Assembly (NCBI GenBank): GCA_023667315.1
Contig: JAMPAI010000003.1
Coordinates: forward strand, 124,001-188,000
DNA: 64,000 bases
Direction of reading: 5' to 3'
Source of the DNA: Ruminococcus flavefaciens
GTDB taxonomy: Bacteria > Bacteroidota > Bacteroidia > Bacteroidales > P3
In this document: positions 52,684 through 60,232 of the stretch, one piece after another
Position numbering within the stretch: position 1 is the first letter of the stretch
Layout: the number at the start of each line of letters is the position of its first letter
Notes under the pieces: model-generated
Told to the model about the DNA's origin: nothing
Databases searched by the model: none
The model's input: the letters and a program-made list of their open reading frames with translations, nothing else
Made by a program: the position numbers and the translations under genes

Positions 52684-52918
52684 ACCTGATACTCAAATAC
52701 TTACATTTTAAAATCCGGAGTTTTTTACCTACTTTTGCTCCGTTCCGGGCGGCGGAAGTCCGGAGCGCAAGGCGTATGCAAGCGTTGGAAATAGGCTGTA
52801 AGGGGAAAAATCCCGCATTCCGGGCAACACGTCCAGGCATTGAACAGGAACGCGGGATGTTAACCGGCGAATGTTGGTAAATGGCACGTAGGCGGTATGT
52901 CCGGAGAGTGGATTTTTG

Positions 52919-52950
52919 TTTGAATATTATAGCCCGTTTCATTAACTTTG
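52919..52950 (+). promoter_or_regulatory. Promoter of the 53-61 kb exported-protein operon
   Basis: TTTG at 52919-52922 and TAACTTTG at 52943-52950 are 20 bases apart, a full consensus match, 28 bases before the first ATG. Confidence 0.75.
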
Positions 52951-52978
52951 CAACGCAAAATTCAACCCGCTGAATATC

Positions 52979-53377
52979 ATGAAAAACAATCATAGAGTCC
53001 GTAAATGGGGCAAATGTGTTTCGTGCCTTGCCGGATTCGTGGCCTCCCTCGCCACGATAGCCGGGTTGGTGATTTCCGTGTGCGTTTTCCGGCAGACCCA
53101 GCGCATTCACGAGGAAACGCAGTTGCTCAACGAGAATATGCAGCGCACCGAATATATCCGGTATGCCCGCGAATGCCTCGACAGGTATTTGATGAAGCCA
53201 TGGCACGATATGGCCATCAAGACAAGCAATAATCTGAATGATTCGCTCCGTGCATGGGGTATGGAGCCGGATTCTACTTGCCATAACTATTTCAAGGCCA
53301 ACATTGAGGATGCCCGATATGCAGGAGAAGAGGACGATGAGCAAATATTGATGGACTGCATAAAGAAGTTACGATGA
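52979..53377 (+). CDS. Small membrane-anchored protein, function unknown
   Basis: A 132-residue protein with one N-terminal membrane helix (CLAGFVASLATIAGLVISVC) preceded by basic residues, then a soluble helical region rich in Glu, Arg and Asn (THEETQLLNENMQ-like heptads). The tail ends with several Asp/Glu (GEEDDEQ). It is the first gene of the operon and overlaps the next by 4 bases (ATGA). I do not recognise the family; the antisense ORF here is a shadow. Confidence 0.65.
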   Translation: MKNNHRVRKWGKCVSCLAGFVASLATIAGLVISVCVFRQTQRIHEETQLLNENMQRTEYIRYARECLDRYLMKPWHDMAIKTSNNLNDSLRAWGMEPDSTCHNYFKANIEDARYAGEEDDEQILMDCIKKLR

Positions 53378-54132
53378 AAAAGATTCTGTTACAACTTTTG
53401 TTCGCGCTATTCATGTCTTGCTTCAGTATGGTCTATGGACAAGTCAATGAAAACCGTAGGATTTGCCATAAAGCCGTGAAAGCGGCAGATAGCGGGAACT
53501 TCTTTAAGGCAAAAAAACTGTTCGACCGCTGTTTTTCCCAATGCCCGGAATGTAGGGCTTTCTATTTTACTCGAAAACAGCAGTGTGACAGTATCGTGTC
53601 AAGGTATGAACGCCTAGAGGATTCTAAAACCGATAAGAAAAAAGTGCGGGGAGATCTTTATGTGAAAACAGATACTATAATCAATTATAGGCTTGACACG
53701 GTGTATCAAAAGGAAACAGTCATAGACACGCACTATCTCTTGCGGACGGATACCATGAAATACACCAACAACAAAAACTACCTCCACCCCTTCTTTATCA
53801 AGACGGGCAAGGTAAAGAAAAGCGTGTGGTACGGCACGGTAAACGGCGTGGGGGCGGCGGCCCTGGCCGGCAGCATCGCCCTCGGCATACAGGCGCAGAA
53901 CAGTTACCGGAAACACAACACTTATGCGGCCGACACCCGTCAGGACCACCGGCACTACTACCGGCAGTACCGCATCTACACCGGGGCGATGTGGGGCTGT
54001 ATCGGGCTGGCGGTGGCGGCCTTCGCCTCCAACTTCCTGGCCGTGCAGGTAAGCGACGAGGTAAGGATCATTCCCGGCGTGGCGGTGGACATGCAGGGCA
54101 ACCCGCAGGCCTCGCTGAACATTCGTTTCTAA
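53374..54132 (+). CDS. Exported protein with two C-terminal membrane-type helices, function unknown
   Basis: A 252-residue protein with a signal peptide (LLQLLFALFMSCFSMVYG). The periplasmic N-terminal part is helical with several Cys (HKAVKAADSGNFFKAKKLFD, then CFSQCPECRAF), reminiscent of a TPR-like unit, and is followed by repeated Thr/Asp/Tyr strands. Near the C-terminus two hydrophobic segments occur (GVGAAALAGSIALGIQ, GAMWGCIGLAVAAFASNF). GC rises sharply around 53780, near the boundary between these two parts, which hints at a mosaic gene. Function unknown. Confidence 0.65.
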   Translation: MKKILLQLLFALFMSCFSMVYGQVNENRRICHKAVKAADSGNFFKAKKLFDRCFSQCPECRAFYFTRKQQCDSIVSRYERLEDSKTDKKKVRGDLYVKTDTIINYRLDTVYQKETVIDTHYLLRTDTMKYTNNKNYLHPFFIKTGKVKKSVWYGTVNGVGAAALAGSIALGIQAQNSYRKHNTYAADTRQDHRHYYRQYRIYTGAMWGCIGLAVAAFASNFLAVQVSDEVRIIPGVAVDMQGNPQASLNIRF

Positions 54133-54148
54133 CCTAAAGACAGCCAGG

Positions 54149-54502
54149 ATGAAACGCTATATAAAACACAGTCTGACGGCGATGCTCGCGATGTGCTGTT
54201 GCACCGCCTGCCTTAAGGAAGAGAAGCCCTTTATGTACGAACTGCGCGTGTTCGTTACCTACGAAGACGGAACGCCCGTTCCCGACGCCGAGGTGTCGCT
54301 GTCGTACAACAAGCCGGGACAGGACGACTTTCCGTGCACCCGTCTGCCGGAAGGCCTCTATGTGTTTTCCTCCCTGCGTATGGAGGGCACCTACCAGGTG
54401 CGGGCGCACAAGAGCGGCAACGAATACAGAGACGATTCCCGAAACGTTACTCTGAGCGAATTCAAGGTGGAGACGGTGGAACTGAAACTGATACGGCGGT
54501 GA
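54149..54502 (+). CDS. Small lipoprotein with carboxypeptidase-regulatory-like domain
   Basis: A 117-residue lipoprotein (lipobox CCTAC). The mature part is a single beta-sandwich of the carboxypeptidase regulatory-like kind: YELRVFVTYEDGTPVPDAEV, then LPEGLYVFSSLRMEGTYQV and a closing VETVELKLIRR. Such domains often act as structural modules on the cell surface. The gene stop is 5 bases before the next ATG. No enzymatic motif is seen. Confidence 0.7.
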   Translation: MKRYIKHSLTAMLAMCCCTACLKEEKPFMYELRVFVTYEDGTPVPDAEVSLSYNKPGQDDFPCTRLPEGLYVFSSLRMEGTYQVRAHKSGNEYRDDSRNVTLSEFKVETVELKLIRR

Positions 54503-54507
54503 AAATC

Positions 54508-55524
54508 ATGAAAAGGTTCTGTTGCATATGTGTTCTTTATCTGTGTTGCACTTTCTGCCTGTATGCGCAGACCGGATGTGTCTATGGCAAGGTGTTGGAT
54601 TTCCATACCGCCGAGCTCCTGCCGCATGTGGGGGTTAGCTTACTTTACAACGGTCGCGTGGAGGGAAGGGTTTTTACGGATGAACAGGGAACGTATTCCC
54701 TACGAGTCGAAAGAAACAAGATGTATCAATTGCGGTTCGACAAAGCGGAATACGGAGTGGTTACGGAAGACCTTTACGTGGAGGGGGCGGACTCCCTGCA
54801 GCGGGATGCCATCATCGGCAGACCCATGGACATGCTCCGTATCACGGAAGTGGGAAACAAGGATAAGGAAGTGGACAGGATAGACGTGGGGGCGTTGGAG
54901 TCCCCGGCCTCGTATTACGTCCAGCTTTTCAACGGCGGCGGGGAAGCACTGGAATACAGCATAGGGAGTGTGCAGGAATGGATAACGGAGATAATACCGG
55001 CCTCGGGTGTTCTCAAACCCAACGGCAACCCCGAATTCTTTACGATAAAGATAGACCCGAAAAAGTTCGAGGCGGGAAAGACAACAGGAAAAATACTGAT
55101 AAAGACCAATTTCGGAAGCAAGATACTCACGGTGACGGCCGTGGGGAAATTTCCGACACTGACGGTGTTGCCGCCTATAACGCGAGGAACAGACGATCCG
55201 GATAATTTATTTCCAGATACATTCATAGCGGAAATTGAATTTTTGGGAAGACATACCTTTGAGAAAATGGGCTATTGCTTTGCCGAAAATGACTCCCTGC
55301 CTACGATTAATGACAATGTGGTCTATGTAAACGATTTAGGGGATTATTCTTTCTATTCACACTATTCGGAAACACCGCTTCCATGGCTTACGATGGAGGG
55401 CGGTTGGGTTCCTTGCCAGACATTTTACATCAGGGCGTTTCTTGTGTACAACAACGAAAACAAGGTTGTGCACTATAGCAAAAATGTGCAAAAAATTACC
55501 TTATGGGACATACTTTGCCAATAA
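54508..55524 (+). CDS. Exported protein with CarboxypepD-like and BACON-like domains (paralog A)
   Basis: A 338-residue exported protein. Signal peptide MKRFCCICVLYLCCTFCLYA is followed by a carboxypeptidase-regulatory-like domain (VYGKVLDFHTAELLPHVGVS, DEQGTYSLRVERNKMYQL). A BACON-like Ig domain comes next (YYVQLFNGGGEALEYSIGSV, WITEIIPASGVLKPNGNPE, IKIDPKKFEAGKTTGKI), then a third domain with FIAEIEFLGRHTFEKMGYCF. The start at 54508 matches the signal peptide; an upstream frame without a signal is ignored. It overlaps the next gene by 22 bases. It is the most complete of three tandem paralogs. BACON domains often bind carbohydrate or mucin, but the ligand here is unknown. Confidence 0.7.
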   Translation: MKRFCCICVLYLCCTFCLYAQTGCVYGKVLDFHTAELLPHVGVSLLYNGRVEGRVFTDEQGTYSLRVERNKMYQLRFDKAEYGVVTEDLYVEGADSLQRDAIIGRPMDMLRITEVGNKDKEVDRIDVGALESPASYYVQLFNGGGEALEYSIGSVQEWITEIIPASGVLKPNGNPEFFTIKIDPKKFEAGKTTGKILIKTNFGSKILTVTAVGKFPTLTVLPPITRGTDDPDNLFPDTFIAEIEFLGRHTFEKMGYCFAENDSLPTINDNVVYVNDLGDYSFYSHYSETPLPWLTMEGGWVPCQTFYIRAFLVYNNENKVVHYSKNVQKITLWDILCQ

Positions 55525-56294
55525 AGGGAGTGGCGATTCTTGCCATGCTCGCGCTTGCCCTGTTGGTGGGTTGCCACCACGGGGAGGGGGAGGACAAGGT
55601 CGGGGCGGATACGGAAAACGTTCCGGAGGAGGGATCCTTTGTTCTGCAAGGCACCTTGCGCACCCCGAAGCTGCACAACGAACGGGCTGTGTTCCGTGTG
55701 CAACTGGTAAAGGGAGACAGAACGGGCGAGAGGCATCAGGAGGGATCCGTCCATCCGGAGGCCTGGATACAGGCGGTGAGGAACGGGCAGGGTTTCGAAT
55801 TCGATGGATTGACGTCGGGGGACTACACCCTTGTCGCGACAAGGGAAGGCTACACGGAGGTTTTGGCAAAAGTAAGCATGGGATGGTGGCAAGTTTACCT
55901 TAAGGACATAATCATGTATCCCGTGGAGGATGATGGCGAAGAATTCCGTATTCTGGATGAGGAGGGCAAAGAGAAGAAATGCATCGAACTTATACCCTTT
56001 GCCACCCAATCTATAATTTTTTATCTCTACAACGCCACCGCAAGCGATATGCCGTATAATTTAAGTCATTATATGGGCAGCGGTAGTAATATGCGTTCGT
56101 TTATCATAAACGGGAAAGTGGAAAGGGTTTATTCCGATTGGGTTAAGGAAATAAATCCGAGGTCGGGGATATTGCCCCCCCATATCCTGCAGCCGATAGA
56201 AATCCGGATAGACCCCACCATATATTTGGTTAACGGGCATAGCAAATGCAACATACTCGTTAATCATCGAGGGGTATTGGAGTTGTCTTTCTAA
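55503..56294 (+). CDS. Lipoprotein with BACON-like domain (paralog B)
   Basis: A 263-residue lipoprotein with lipobox LLVGC. A CarboxypepD-like domain (GFEFDGLTSGDYTLVATREG) precedes a BACON-like domain whose sequence parallels its neighbours: FYLYNATASDMPYNLSHYMG, WVKEINPRSGILPPHILQPI, IEIRIDPTIYLVNGHSKCNI. The repeated pattern W-x-x-x-I-x-P-x-S-G-I-L in all three proteins shows they are duplicates. Its start overlaps paralog A by 22 bases. Confidence 0.7.
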   Translation: MGHTLPIKGVAILAMLALALLVGCHHGEGEDKVGADTENVPEEGSFVLQGTLRTPKLHNERAVFRVQLVKGDRTGERHQEGSVHPEAWIQAVRNGQGFEFDGLTSGDYTLVATREGYTEVLAKVSMGWWQVYLKDIIMYPVEDDGEEFRILDEEGKEKKCIELIPFATQSIIFYLYNATASDMPYNLSHYMGSGSNMRSFIINGKVERVYSDWVKEINPRSGILPPHILQPIEIRIDPTIYLVNGHSKCNILVNHRGVLELSF

Positions 56295-56309
56295 TTAAAA
56301 TCAACGGAT

Positions 56310-57044
56310 ATGAAATTGTTTTTGTTGAAACTGATTTGCTTTTCCTCTTTGTGTTGTTTTTCTGTTGCGTGTAAAGAAGAAACAGGCAAAGATAAGGATA
56401 GACGGTTCAATGACACCCATGGGTGTATAAGGGGAACGGTAACATTTTTCAATACGGGAGAGGTAACCGATGCCTACGTGCGCTTGCTGCTGCCCGGCAC
56501 CCAGACCGCCATCTACAGTTGTCTGATCAACCGTACGGGAAACTATAGAATTGATGATGTTGACACGGGGCACTATGAGATAAGGATATTCAAGCAAGGC
56601 TTTATCGATACCGTGTTTCCCGGTCTGGTCTATATACTGCCGAAGTCGTTGACCGATGGGGAATGCTGGCGGATGGACTGCGCCATTTCTATGCTGCCGC
56701 CCCGTATGAACTTGCTGGAAGTAAACTCGAATATCCCGCTGGACACATTGGATTTCGGCACAACGGACACAAAGCTGTACTTCCGTATCTACAACGGTAG
56801 CGGGCACACCTGCACGTGGACTTCGGATTTCGAGGATGTGAAACTTCAAAACAATTGGCTTAAATCCATTGACCCTCCGTCAGGAATCCTGAAGCCCAAC
56901 GAAACAGGCCTCGTCGGTATAGAGATAGACAGAAGCATTGTTGGAAATCCCGGCTTTGCAAGCGGCCATAAAGCTGCGAAGTTCCTGATACGGTCGGATA
57001 ACAGCGGAGGCTGTGTACTGACGGTCTTGGCCGAAATTGAGTGA
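56310..57044 (+). CDS. Lipoprotein with CarboxypepD-like and BACON-like domains (paralog C)
   Basis: A 244-residue lipoprotein (signal MKLFLLKLICFSSLCCFSVAC). The first domain reads CIRGTVTFFNTGEVTDAYVR with NRTGNYRIDDVDTGHYEIRI, a CarboxypepD-like fold. The second is BACON-like: LYFRIYNGSGHTCTWTSDF, WLKSIDPPSGILKPNETGLV, IEIDRSIVGNPGFASGHKAA. It is the last of the three duplicates and lies 50 bases before the diversified SUMF1 gene, so the surface lipoproteins may present or pair with that protein. Confidence 0.7.
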   Translation: MKLFLLKLICFSSLCCFSVACKEETGKDKDRRFNDTHGCIRGTVTFFNTGEVTDAYVRLLLPGTQTAIYSCLINRTGNYRIDDVDTGHYEIRIFKQGFIDTVFPGLVYILPKSLTDGECWRMDCAISMLPPRMNLLEVNSNIPLDTLDFGTTDTKLYFRIYNGSGHTCTWTSDFEDVKLQNNWLKSIDPPSGILKPNETGLVGIEIDRSIVGNPGFASGHKAAKFLIRSDNSGGCVLTVLAEIE

Positions 57045-57094
57045 GTTTGTTAAAACGAATTAAATAATAATCAACCAAATAAATATCAAAAACA

Positions 57095-58090
57095 ATGGAC
57101 AGAACAAAACTAAGATGGCTTTTGCCGTTACTATTCCTGCCGTTCTTCCAGCAGGTGGTCGCCCAGACGGAACGGGTGGAGACAGACACCGCCCGCTGGA
57201 CGTGGACGGCGGATGCAGGAGAAGAAAAGACATTTACGTTTGAGGTGTCGAGAATAGGGAAGTATGTGGTGGATTGGGGCGATGGTGAAACGGACGAATA
57301 TTCGGGCGGTTCGGGCTTGGCGGTTGCACCCCTGCATACCTACGCCGCTGCCGGAAGTTATAAGGTTTTGATATTTACGGAACTCCTGGAAAATTTTACC
57401 GAAACGGCCTTAGGCATGAACTTGGAGATGGTGTATGTAGAAGGCGGCACTTTCCAGATGGGGGCCACTGAGGAGCAGGGCAGCGATGCAGGAGATTCCG
57501 AAAAGCCGGTGCGCACCGTCAAGCTGGATTCCTACCACATCGGCAGGTACGAGGTGACCCAGGCACAGTGGAAGGCGGTGATGGGAACGAACCCTTCGAA
57601 ATTCTCGGGCAGCAATCTTCCTGTGGAACAGGTAAGTTGGGAAGAAGCACAGGCGTTTTGTGAAAAGTTGAGCGCGTTGACCGGAAAGAATTATGTATTG
57701 CCTACCGAGGCGCAGTGGGAGTATGCCGCCCGAGGAGGAAATAAAAGCGCGGGGTATAAATATGCCGGCAGCAACGACCTTGACGAAGTGGGGTGGTATG
57801 GAGCCAACAGCCAAAAGAGCACCCACCCAGTAGGCATGAAGAAGGCCAATGAATTGGGCATCTACGATATGAGTGGCAATGTAGAAGAATGGTGTTCGGA
57901 CTGGCATGCCGATTCGTATGATGAAAATGATACAGACAACCCTGCCGGTCCCGCTAGTGGGGCGTTCCGCGTGAGGCGTGGTGGCAGCTGGGACGGCGTT
58001 GCCTGGTACTGCCGGGTGTCGTACCGGTACTTCGGCCTTCCCGGCGGCCGGAGCAGCGGCCTGGGCTTCCGCGTTGCCCTGCTTCCCTAG
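57095..58090 (+). CDS. SUMF1/C-type-lectin-fold exported protein with DGR-like variable C-terminus
   Basis: A 331-residue exported protein (signal ending FQQVVAQ). After a PKD-like domain (YVVDWGDGETDEYSGGSG) comes a formylglycine-generating-enzyme-type (SUMF1) fold: VYVEGGTFQMGATEEQGSD, HIGRYEVTQAQWKAVMG, YVLPTEAQWEYAARGG, ELGIYDMSGNVEEWCSDW and VRRGGSW. In characterised DGR targets this fold carries the variable region at its end. Residues 300-322 here fit that scheme: the variable codons all end in C or T, as expected if AAY codons of a template were mutated at A. Whether it is enzymatic is doubtful; ligand binding is likelier. No lipobox or T9SS domain is seen. Confidence 0.82.
   Translation: MDRTKLRWLLPLLFLPFFQQVVAQTERVETDTARWTWTADAGEEKTFTFEVSRIGKYVVDWGDGETDEYSGGSGLAVAPLHTYAAAGSYKVLIFTELLENFTETALGMNLEMVYVEGGTFQMGATEEQGSDAGDSEKPVRTVKLDSYHIGRYEVTQAQWKAVMGTNPSKFSGSNLPVEQVSWEEAQAFCEKLSALTGKNYVLPTEAQWEYAARGGNKSAGYKYAGSNDLDEVGWYGANSQKSTHPVGMKKANELGIYDMSGNVEEWCSDWHADSYDENDTDNPAGPASGAFRVRRGGSWDGVAWYCRVSYRYFGLPGGRSSGLGFRVALLP
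57989..58060 (+). other. Candidate DGR variable region
   Basis: The codons after GGS-Trp are GAC GGC GTT, then GCC TGG TAC TGC CGG GTG TCG, then TAC CGG TAC TTC GGC CTT, then CCC GGC GGC CGG AGC AGC GGC. Fourteen of these (Asp, Gly, Val, Tyr, Tyr, Tyr, Phe, Gly, Leu, Gly, Gly, Ser, Ser, Gly) are NNC or NNT and sit where DGR-type FGE-fold proteins usually have AAC/AAT-derived residues. The framing residues Cys-Arg-Val-Ser, Arg, Pro, Arg and the end Leu-Gly-Phe-Arg are those normally kept invariant. Confidence 0.6.
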
Positions 58091-58124
58091 TTTATTCGGA
58101 AAATCCGGCCTAAGCTGAGAAGAA

Positions 58125-58183
58125 GCCGTCCGTGCAGCCTTGGCGGTAGCCCGCGAAGTGGCTCCGCCAAGCGGGCGGACGGC
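58125..58183 (+). other. Three-tier hairpin downstream of the variable region
   Basis: GCCGTCCG/CGGACGGC (58125-58132, 58176-58183), CTTGGCGG/CCGCCAAG (58139-58146, 58164-58171) and AGCC/GGCT (58148-58151, 58160-58163) nest inside each other. No T-tract follows, so it is not a typical terminator. It starts 34 bases after the stop codon of the candidate DGR target. Confidence 0.7.
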
Positions 58184-58210
58184 GGTAAAAACATAAATAC
58201 AAACAACAAA

Positions 58211-60211
58211 ATGAAGAAGATAAGATATATGCTTTGCCTGCTGTCGACCTGCCTGTGCGGTGCGTTCTCGATGGCGGCGAATTCGTACAACGGGGCGCAA
58301 TCCCCCAAAGACAATCCTGCGCTTGAATTGCGCATCAAGACCCTGAATATCGCTTCGCGCGGAGTAACAGACTTAGACATAAGCGGCTGCGGCGGCTTGG
58401 AATTGCTGGACTGCTGTAGAAACCAGATTCCGCTGCCGGTGCTTTACAAGGCGGTTTCGCACCGTAAGGCCGGGAGCGTGTTCATGCTCAGTCCGCAGCG
58501 GATGCCGGAAACGGTGTCGTTGATACAGGACGAAGCGATAGACCTGAACCCGTTCCTGGCTCAGACAGTGGCGGGCACGGAACCGGATGTGGAGGTGTTG
58601 GACCTGTTCGACCAGCCCGTGCCGGCCTACCGCTACACCTATAGGGACGGCCGTCTCAGCTTTCAGGCCAACGGCGAGTATCATGTAACGCTGAGCCACC
58701 CGCAGGTGCCCGACTATGCGCAAGGAACGGAAGGCGAACCGGCAAGGCTGCTCTTGAACGTAAGCGTAAGGCCGGCCGAGGCCACGATTACGTATTTCGA
58801 CTGCAGCGGCGCGGAGACGGCGAACAACGGCGTATCGGCCCTGGATGTGCGCAACTGCACGGCCCTGAATGGCCTGGATTGCCGTTACAACGAACTGGAC
58901 AGCATAAGGCTGGCTACCGCCTCGCCGGTTCAGGAACTGCACGCGGAGCACAACCGCATCAGGCTCATGGACGTGTTCACCCTGTTGGGCACGCGCGGAC
59001 GCAGGGCGGCCTACTATTTTAACCCGCAGTCCGCCAGGGAGGTGCGTCTGCTTGACATCGACGAGGAACTGGATCTGAAATCCGAATTCACCATCGACAA
59101 CAACGCCTCAGACTGCCGGGTGTACGACACCCTGGGAGAGGCGGTGTCCGAAGACCTGTATTCGGTGCGGAACGGCATGGTGTCGTTCTTCGCTCCGGGC
59201 GTTTACCTGCTGGAACTGAGCAACCGGGCGGTAACCGACTATATCCGGGGCGGTTCGGCGGGCACGGCCGTAAGGTACACCTACAGGATAAAGGTCGGGG
59301 GCGATGCCGCCGCGGTGTACACGGTGAGCGTGCGTTCGGAGAACACCTCCAAGGGCACGGTTACGGGGGGCGGCACGTATCAGGAGGGCGACTACGCCAC
59401 CGTTACGGCCACGGCCAACAGCGGCTATGTGTTCGACCGTTGGGAAAACAAGGGTTCATTCTACAGCGACCAGCGGAACCTCGGTTTCTATGTGGACAAG
59501 GACTACGACCTTACCGCCTACTTCAGGAATAACGAAACCCGTGAGGAATTCACGGTGAGCGTGCGTTCGGAAAACACTTCCCGGGGCACGGTTACGGGGG
59601 GCGGCACGTACAAGGAGGGCGAGTATGCCACCGTTACGGCCACGGCCAAGCCGGGCTATGCGTTCGCCCGTTGGGAAAACAACGGCGTCCATTACAGCGG
59701 CGAACGTAGCATAGGCTTCTATGTTTACGAAGACTACGACCTTACCGCCTACTTCAAGAGCAACGAAACCCAGGAGGAATACACGGTGAGCGTGCGTTCG
59801 GAAAACACCTCCAAGGGCACAGTTACGGGGGGCGGCACGTATCAAGAGGGCGAGTATGCCACCGTTACGGCCACGGCCAAGAGCGGCTATGTGTTCGACC
59901 GCTGGGAAAACAACGGCTCGTATTACAGCGGCGAGCGCAGCCTCGGCTTCTATGTCTATGACGACTACGACCTTACCGCCTACTTCCGGCAGTCGGGCGT
60001 GGGCAACGAGGAAGCGGACGGTATGAACGGCATCCAGGTATATGCCAAAGACCGGGTGATCTGCCTCTCGGAAGAGGCGGGCGAAATAGAGGTGTTCACC
60101 GCTGCCGGACAGCGGGTGTATGCGGGTACCGCCACCCGTATTCCGGTGCGGGCGCAAGGGGTGTATGTGGTGCGTGTCGGCACCGAATGCCGCAAGGTGA
60201 TGGTTCTTTAA
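58211..60211 (+). CDS. T9SS-type surface protein with LRR-like units and three InlB B-repeats
   Basis: A 666-residue exported protein (signal MLCLLSTCLCGAFSMAA). Two short leucine-rich-like segments (RIKTLNIASRGVTDLDISGC and VSALDVRNCTALNGLDCRYN) are interleaved with Ig-like parts. Three tandem 77-residue repeats of the divergent InlB B-repeat type follow (residues 371-601), each beginning YTVSVRSENTS or FTVSVRSENTS and containing FDRWEN-like or FARWEN-like sequence. The last 60 residues (IQVYAKDRVICLSEEAGEIE through RKVMVL) look like a type A T9SS sorting domain, though the usual P-N-P start is absent. Adhesion is a reasonable guess from the domain types. Confidence 0.78.
   Translation: MKKIRYMLCLLSTCLCGAFSMAANSYNGAQSPKDNPALELRIKTLNIASRGVTDLDISGCGGLELLDCCRNQIPLPVLYKAVSHRKAGSVFMLSPQRMPETVSLIQDEAIDLNPFLAQTVAGTEPDVEVLDLFDQPVPAYRYTYRDGRLSFQANGEYHVTLSHPQVPDYAQGTEGEPARLLLNVSVRPAEATITYFDCSGAETANNGVSALDVRNCTALNGLDCRYNELDSIRLATASPVQELHAEHNRIRLMDVFTLLGTRGRRAAYYFNPQSAREVRLLDIDEELDLKSEFTIDNNASDCRVYDTLGEAVSEDLYSVRNGMVSFFAPGVYLLELSNRAVTDYIRGGSAGTAVRYTYRIKVGGDAAAVYTVSVRSENTSKGTVTGGGTYQEGDYATVTATANSGYVFDRWENKGSFYSDQRNLGFYVDKDYDLTAYFRNNETREEFTVSVRSENTSRGTVTGGGTYKEGEYATVTATAKPGYAFARWENNGVHYSGERSIGFYVYEDYDLTAYFKSNETQEEYTVSVRSENTSKGTVTGGGTYQEGEYATVTATAKSGYVFDRWENNGSYYSGERSLGFYVYDDYDLTAYFRQSGVGNEEADGMNGIQVYAKDRVICLSEEAGEIEVFTAAGQRVYAGTATRIPVRAQGVYVVRVGTECRKVMVL
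59321..60013 (+). repeat. Three tandem 231-base repeats coding InlB-type repeats
   Basis: Units begin at 59321, 59552 and 59783 with ACGGTGAGCGTGCGTTCGGA. They are 231 bases (77 codons) each and keep long runs of identical DNA, so recombination could change the copy number without a frameshift. Confidence 0.9.
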
Positions 60212-60232
60212 TAATCAATCAAAAACAAGACA

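Larger units (their letters stand above)
52437..52978. other. Intergenic region (about 540 bases) with nested palindrome and promoter
   Basis: No gene is supported; the minus-strand frame over 52682-53344 is antisense to a real gene. The region holds the nested inverted repeat (52550-52683) and the promoter at 52919-52950. A stretch at 52740-52900 with GC-rich short repeats has no reading I can support. Confidence 0.7.

Noticed and set aside
52682-53344. Minus-strand reading frame of 220 residues
   Set aside because: It is antisense to the gene at 52979, which has a consensus promoter, a membrane helix and a 4-base overlap with the next gene. The minus frame shows no signal or domain.
58125-58183. 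Rho-independent terminator
   Set aside because: The stem is strong, but A-rich sequence follows it in the direction of transcription, not a T-run, and the operon appears to continue.
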